A DNA stretch of 8,453 nt from Deltaproteobacteria bacterium (GTDB taxonomy: Bacteria > Desulfobacterota > SM23-61). The stretch spans positions 1 through 8,453 of the forward strand of contig JAOUFX010000091.1 of the NCBI GenBank assembly GCA_029857975.1, given 5' to 3'. Under the pieces are notes generated by a model that made no database searches, had not been told where the DNA came from, and was given only the letters and a program-made list of their open reading frames with translations. Shown here piece by piece: positions 5,880 to 8,453 of the stretch. Position 1 is the first letter of the stretch, and every line of letters begins with the position of its first letter. The position numbers were made by a program, and so were the translations under genes.

Positions 5880-5975
5880 TCAGCTTCCAGGCGGCGGGTA
5901 GACCCCGGCGTAATAAAACCACCCAAAATAATACCCGCCACTAAATTCAAATTTGCAGCGCTGATCCATTTTCAT
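5880..5975 (-). CDS. Aromatic-rich attenuator leader peptide, 31 aa
   Basis: This short gene starts with ATG at 5975 and ends at TGA (5882-5880). The peptide begins MKMDQRCKFEFSGG, continues YYFGWFYY (residues 15-22) and ends AGVYPPPGS. Ten of 31 residues are aromatic (five Tyr, four Phe, one Trp), and seven of eight in the core. An AAGG lies 6 nt before the ATG; a second ATG at codon 3 is an alternative start with AGG 8 nt before it. The gene lies behind its own promoter and is followed by two terminators and the aromatic operon, the arrangement of PheL/TrpL-type leader peptides. Its product probably has no role of its own: translation speed through the Tyr/Phe/Trp codons would sense charged tRNA. 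It has no hydrophobic signal or known domain. It is too short to be found by ordinary gene calling. Confidence 0.85.
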   Translation of the reverse strand: MKMDQRCKFEFSGGYYFGWFYYAGVYPPPGS

Positions 5976-6000
5976 TTCCTGCCTTACGTTAAGTAAATTT

Positions 6001-6030
6001 TTTCTACCATGGAAGAGAATGGCTTGTCAA
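6001..6030 (-). promoter_or_regulatory. Sigma-70-type promoter of the aro leader
   Basis: On the minus strand a perfect -35 box TTGACA (6030-6025) is followed after 18 nt by TAGAAA (6006-6001), four of six matches to TATAAT. Transcription would start near 5993, about 18 nt before the leader-peptide ATG. The short palindrome CTTAACGTAAG (5992-5982) overlaps the predicted start region, but I cannot assign it to a regulator. Placement immediately ahead of a leader peptide and attenuator supports the call. Confidence 0.7.
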
Positions 6031-6064
6031 GAAAAAAATTTAGCCGAATTTTTTCTGGCCTTTT

Positions 6065-7216
6065 CTAAACAGATTTTTCCATGGCTGGAGATTCATTCCA
6101 TTTGTGTCTTTGAGCGCGCAGGGATTCTTCGATTCGCTTCTGAATCTCGGGATCAAGGTTTATGAACTTCACGCCCATACCCCGGCGCAAATCCTTGGTT
6201 TCATGGCCATATTGATTCGACCAGATAACTTTGCAGTTGACTTCGATCGGCATCTCGCCGCGGGATAAATAGAGCTTCATGGGAAATTGCTCTCCCAGGT
6301 CCAGCGGGTTGGGCGTCCTTATAAATACGCCCCCGTTAATCAGGTCATCAGCCATGCTCAAAGATCCGTCATCAATCGCCACCCTCAATATTTCGTCCAC
6401 CGGCTCTTCTTGCTGGCAATCAATCCCCAATTCCCCCGTCAGGTCAACAGACCCGTCTACTTTATCAACTTTTTCTTCTACAGGAGGTTCTACTGATTTT
6501 TTATCATCGGTTTTTTCCGTCTTAAACAAGCTTCCAATATGTTCTTCGATACGCCGCTGCTCTCCTTCCGAAAGTCTTTGCAATTGCACTAAAATATCGT
6601 CTAGGTACCGCTCATAATCTTTGCGAAAATTGATTCCTTTGTGGATCTCTTGGCGCAAATAAGCATTTTCCATGGCCATGGAAATTTGGTTGGCAAAGAT
6701 AGAAAGTAATTGTAAGCTTCCCTTGTCGAACTTCTTCCCGCCGTTGATAACAACTACGCTGATGGTTCCGGTCGCTTTGCCTTGGAGCATAAGAGGGATA
6801 CTGATCAGTGAAGTAATCTTTCGTTCCCGTGCCTCGTATTTAAAAAACTCCGAAAAATCCTTTGGTTCCTTGAGCCAGAAAGGTTTCTTTTGCTTGAGGA
6901 CTTTCCGCGTTACATCTTTTTCCTCAAAAAGGCCAACCTGTTCGTTTAACGGATCGGAAGCAAAAGTAAATTGGGTCTTCAGAACGCCGTTGGTCTTTTC
7001 ATCCGTGATGAAGATGGTAGAGCGGTGGGCTTGTAGGGAGGTTAGGGATTCTCGGGCGACCATTTCCAGGATTAGGTCCAATTCCTTTTGAGCGTTGATA
7101 TCCGCACTGATCTGGGCCAGGGCCTTGATATCAGGCCTCAAACCCATCCCTTCATCACCGCCATTGTTTATGTCTCCCCCCCCGGAGGATTGTCCAAAAA
7201 TACTCTTAAATAACAT
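6065..7216 (-). CDS. GAF domain protein with degenerate PilZ-like domain
   Basis: A 383-aa soluble protein, probably a cytoplasmic sensor or regulator. After a Gly/Asn-rich N-terminus (residues 9-23), about residues 31-185 look like a GAF domain: ISADINAQKELDLILEMVARE at its start, STIFITDE, a central SLISIPLMLQGKATGTISVV strand-loop-strand, and FANQISMAMENAYLRQEI at its end. A charged, coiled-coil-prone linker follows (about 186-255). The C-terminal part (about 275-370), with INGGVFIRTPNPLDLGEQFPM, VIWSN and RGMGVKFINLDPE, resembles the PilZ-like domain common in Myxococcus proteins. The canonical c-di-GMP motifs RxxxR and [DN]xSxxG are absent or altered (DLINGG at 291-296), so nucleotide binding is doubtful. 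AAGGAAG about 10 nt upstream supports the ATG at 7216. No output domain such as a kinase or GGDEF is present. The target is unknown. Confidence 0.8.
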   Translation of the reverse strand: MLFKSIFGQSSGGGDINNGGDEGMGLRPDIKALAQISADINAQKELDLILEMVARESLTSLQAHRSTIFITDEKTNGVLKTQFTFASDPLNEQVGLFEEKDVTRKVLKQKKPFWLKEPKDFSEFFKYEARERKITSLISIPLMLQGKATGTISVVVINGGKKFDKGSLQLLSIFANQISMAMENAYLRQEIHKGINFRKDYERYLDDILVQLQRLSEGEQRRIEEHIGSLFKTEKTDDKKSVEPPVEEKVDKVDGSVDLTGELGIDCQQEEPVDEILRVAIDDGSLSMADDLINGGVFIRTPNPLDLGEQFPMKLYLSRGEMPIEVNCKVIWSNQYGHETKDLRRGMGVKFINLDPEIQKRIEESLRAQRHKWNESPAMEKSV

Positions 7217-7356
7217 TTAACAATGACTTCCTTATAAAAGAGGCAATTAATTGATATTTATAACTATTTTTTTGATTTGGCATTATGGGTGTTGTTAAAT
7301 TGCCTGTTAGACATTGCTTTTATACAAAATAACCCTTCAACTTTTATGATTTTAGG

Positions 7357-7373
7357 AGCAATGAGCATGCCAA
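7357..7373 (-). promoter_or_regulatory. Possible sigma-54 promoter of the GAF/PilZ gene
   Basis: On the minus strand TTGGCATGCTCATTGCT (7373-7357) fits the -24/-12 pattern YTGGCAYG-N4-TTGCW, with the invariant GG and GC ten bases apart. The only departure from the best consensus is T instead of C after TGGCA. Transcription would start near 7346, giving an approximately 130-nt leader before the ATG at 7216. No enhancer-binding site could be identified. A chance match of this quality in a window this size is unlikely but not negligible. Confidence 0.45.
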
Positions 7374-7459
7374 CAAAGAAACAACGCCCAATTTGTGAAT
7401 AATTATACGATTTCATTTACATTCCTCGACTATAAAAAAATTCAATCCTGAAGAAATTT

Positions 7460-7498
7460 CCTGTCAAGCAATGACTCAATAGTCAACTGTTTGACAGG
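7460..7498. repeat. Inverted repeat CCTGTCAA...TTGACAGG with inner hairpin
   Basis: CCTGTCAA (7460-7467) and TTGACAGG (7491-7498) are perfect 8-bp inverted arms. Inside the loop TGACT (7472-7476) and AGTCA (7481-7485) form a second stem with a 4-nt loop. The structure is not immediately followed by a T-run on the minus strand, so a terminator for the small gene at 7570-7770 is possible but not convincing. It could also be an operator or a cruciform-type repeat. Confidence 0.5.
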
Positions 7499-7569
7499 TA
7501 AAAAAATTAGCGAGCCAGGAATCGGGTTGTTACCCTTATCTGCTGAAATTTACTTTTTCTTTTGCAGCC

Positions 7570-7770
7570 TCAGGTCTTAGCCGCGGTCTCTTCCAGAGGC
7601 CGTTTTAAGAACATGATGAGCGCCTCCCCCTTCTGGGAAGGAACCGCAGAGATTAATTCCCACCCTTCTTCTCCATGCTCAGTCAGCCTCATCCTTTCCA
7701 ATTCCAAAAAGGAAGCCTGGGTTAATGATTTGAAATCCGTTTTCCTGACCATATACTCCCATTTGGACAT
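7570..7770 (-). CDS. Small DUF4177-like protein
   Basis: The 66-aa product starts MSKWEYMVRKTDF and contains LTEHGEEGWELISAVP (about 29-44) and a final strand IMFLKRPLEE (about 52-61). The pattern KWEY...GxEGWEL...FLKRP is that of the DUF4177 family: very small soluble proteins of unknown function with one helix packed on a short beta sheet. The ATG at 7770 has an excellent ribosome binding site, AGGAGGG, about 8 nt upstream, which supports a real gene despite its size. The C-terminus is Ala/Lys/Thr-rich. It is a single-gene transcription unit divergent from the Rho_N-like gene; nothing nearby tells its role. Confidence 0.8.
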   Translation of the reverse strand: MSKWEYMVRKTDFKSLTQASFLELERMRLTEHGEEGWELISAVPSQKGEALIMFLKRPLEETAAKT

Positions 7771-7816
7771 CGATTTACCCTCCTGGAAAATAATCGATCT
7801 TTTTTATACTGGCCCT

Positions 7817-7845
7817 ATAATACTGATTTTTTAGAAAGGGGCAAG
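7817..7845 (-). promoter_or_regulatory. Possible promoter of the DUF4177-like gene
   Basis: On the minus strand TTGCCC is followed after 16 nt by TATTAT (five of six to TATAAT), upstream of the start at 7770, leaving a leader of about 40 nt. The -35 box matches only four of six positions and the spacing is one short of optimal, so this is a tentative call. Confidence 0.35.
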
Positions 7846-7892
7846 ATAATTTTCTTTTGACCCCCCGAATTCTTTTTTAAGAGACTTTCGAA

Positions 7893-7921
7893 TTGACAAA
7901 ACCGTGAAATTCAGATAAAAA
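7893..7921 (+). promoter_or_regulatory. Promoter of the Rho_N-like gene
   Basis: A perfect -35 TTGACA (7893-7898) is followed after 17 nt by TAAAAA (7916-7921), four of six matches to TATAAT; GATAAA two bases earlier is an alternative -10. Transcription would start near 7928, about 54 nt before the ATG at 7982. It diverges from the promoter of the DUF4177-like gene. Confidence 0.5.
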
Positions 7922-7981
7922 AATCGCAGGTGATGCGGATACGGATAACTTTGGGAATTGTTCACAAAGGAGGCACCATCA

Positions 7982-8308
7982 ATGGAACAAAAAGATCTGG
8001 AGAAGATGACGGCTACAGAGTTGAGGGAATTTATTCTTCAAAATTACACCGACATCACGGGCGTGCACGCCATGAAGAAAGAAGAACTCCTCCTGGCCAT
8101 TCATAAAGCCCGAGGCGAGGTCGTAAAAGAAGCAAAGAAAAAAAAGAAGGTTGTAAAGGTTAAAATTGATAAAAAAGAATTGAAAAGACAAATTCGTTTG
8201 CTGAAAACCGAGCGGGAAAAATTCCTCCAAGAAAACAACCAAAATGCTCTAGCCAAAGTGAGGAAGAAATTAAAAAAACTAAAACGCCTGACCAAGAAAG
8301 CGGTTTGA
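7982..8308 (+). CDS. Small Rho_N (SAP-like) domain protein with basic tail
   Basis: The 108-aa product has an N-terminal domain (about residues 2-45) that resembles the helix-extended-helix N-terminal domain of transcription terminator Rho: MTATELREFILQNY, then DITGVHAMKKEELLLAIHKARG. The rest is extremely lysine-rich (KEAKKKKKVVKVKIDKKELK, then a helical segment RQIRLLKTEREKFLQENN and a KVRKKLKKLKRLTKK end). The protein is likely to bind nucleic acid, but it is not Rho: the ATPase core is absent. The ATG at 7982 is chosen because AAAGGAGG lies 8 nt before it; an in-frame start at 7958 would precede this site. It is followed after 6 nt by another small basic ORF, so the two are probably co-transcribed. 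Function beyond nucleic acid binding is unknown. Confidence 0.8.
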   Translation: MEQKDLEKMTATELREFILQNYTDITGVHAMKKEELLLAIHKARGEVVKEAKKKKKVVKVKIDKKELKRQIRLLKTEREKFLQENNQNALAKVRKKLKKLKRLTKKAV

Positions 8309-8314
8309 CGAACG

Positions 8315-8453
8315 ATGCCGGCAAAAGCCAAGCCCAAATTGAAAGTCAGAATTCCCACACCTAAACCGTCCCGGTTCCATTCGACCCCCAAGGGCAAAAA
8401 AGGGTATGACCGCAAGCGATTGAAACGCGAGAACACTTATTTCAAAAAGATTA
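8315..8453 (+). CDS. Small basic hypothetical protein, cut by window edge
   Basis: An open frame beginning at ATG 8315, 6 nt after the Rho_N-like stop, gives at least 46 residues and continues out of the window. The visible part starts MPAKAKPKLKVRIPTPKPSR and goes on FHSTPKGKKGYDRKRLKREN. It is proline- and lysine/arginine-rich, with no hydrophobic segment, and probably binds nucleic acid or is partly disordered. The ribosome binding site is weak, so translation may be coupled to the gene before it. I do not recognise a named family. Because only the N-terminus is visible, the call depends on the tight spacing and the lack of stops. Confidence 0.6.
   Translation, partial: MPAKAKPKLKVRIPTPKPSRFHSTPKGKKGYDRKRLKRENTYFKKI

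Larger units (their letters stand above)
5788..5993 (-). promoter_or_regulatory. Transcription attenuator of the aro operon
   Basis: The leader RNA carries the full set of competing arms of a translation-coupled attenuator. Segment 1 (5941-5932) pairs with segment 2 (5900-5891): ten pairs, one a G-U. Segment 2 (5903-5890) pairs with segment 3 (5855-5842): 13 of 14 positions, one a wobble and one a C-C mismatch. Segments 3 and 4 (5857-5844 with 5835-5822) form the perfect 14-bp terminator. Segment 4 (5832-5825) can pair with segment 5 (5811-5804), eight of eight, which opens the second terminator. Segment 1 lies directly before and under the aromatic codons of the leader peptide. A ribosome stalled there would mask segment 1 and favour 2:3; a ribosome at the stop codon (5882-5880) would mask segment 2 and favour 3:4. 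Pairings were found by hand; free energies were not computed. Confidence 0.85.
7217..7569. other. Noncoding region between the GAF/PilZ gene and the DUF4177-like gene
   Basis: These 353 nt are AT-rich and contain no convincing gene on either strand. They hold a possible sigma-54 promoter (7357-7373) directed at the GAF/PilZ gene and an inverted repeat (7460-7498). No clear intrinsic terminator with an adjacent T-run was found for the upstream small gene. Confidence 0.6.

Noticed and set aside
5788..5993. T-box or trp-type protein-controlled leader
   Set aside because: No T-box sequence (TGGNACCGCG-like) and no series of spaced GAG/TAG triplets is present; the aromatic peptide and overlapping arms explain the region better.
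6031..6060. Weak hairpin after the GAF/PilZ gene (GGCC...GGCT followed by T-run) as terminator
   Set aside because: Only four pairs including a G-U with an 11-nt loop; too weak to call although the T-run is present. Read-through into the aro leader cannot be excluded.
7979..8436. Two minus-strand frames opposite the Rho_N-like gene
   Set aside because: They are Phe/Leu-rich complements of the lysine-rich coding sequence, lack ribosome binding sites and overlap a gene with a strong Shine-Dalgarno and recognisable domain.

Overview
The window looks like a chromosomal segment of a strictly prokaryotic, moderate-GC bacterium, most likely of the Desulfobacterota (former Deltaproteobacteria). I infer this from the archaeal-type entry into the shikimate pathway inside an otherwise bacterial aro operon, a GAF protein with a myxococcal-type PilZ-like domain, a possible sigma-54 promoter, and degenerate intergenic repeats. 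The assignment rests on gene content only.

Positions 1-5436, minus strand, hold a seven-gene aromatic operon read right to left: ADH synthase (archaeal-type step 1), 3-dehydroquinate synthase II (AroB'), aroD, aroE, aroA, aroK and the first 74 codons of aroC, which runs off the left edge. Together they cover every step from the ADH-forming aldol/transaldol reaction to chorismate, without a DAHP synthase or a classical aroB. Junctions are tight (ATGA overlap aroD/aroE, 23-nt overlap AroB'/aroD, 1-nt gap aroK/aroC), except that aroA is flanked on both sides by short AGCTATC-type repeats.

Positions 5437-6030, minus strand, are the control region and the most interesting part. A sigma-70-like promoter (6001-6030) precedes a 31-codon leader peptide (5880-5975) in which 10 residues are aromatic, with a YYFGWFYY core. 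The leader is followed by two intrinsic terminators (5814-5857 and 5778-5812). By hand pairing, the RNA can form a complete attenuator: protector 1:2, antiterminator 2:3 and terminator 3:4. There is also an extra relay pairing, 4:5, that would open the second terminator (5:6) whenever the first is opened. Charged Phe/Tyr/Trp tRNA would therefore be read out to control the whole aro operon. Between the attenuator and the first aro gene lie about 340 nt with a nested palindrome (5712-5749) and a MITE-like inverted-repeat element (5469-5614).

Positions 6065-7216, minus strand, encode a GAF plus degenerate PilZ-like protein, with a possible sigma-54 promoter at 7357-7373. Positions 7217-7569 are noncoding and also contain an inverted repeat. 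A small DUF4177-like gene (7570-7770, minus) is divergent from a Rho_N/SAP-like small basic protein gene (7982-8308, plus). That gene is followed after 6 nt by a second small, very basic ORF cut by the right edge. No rRNA, tRNA, CRISPR array, transposase or phage gene was seen.
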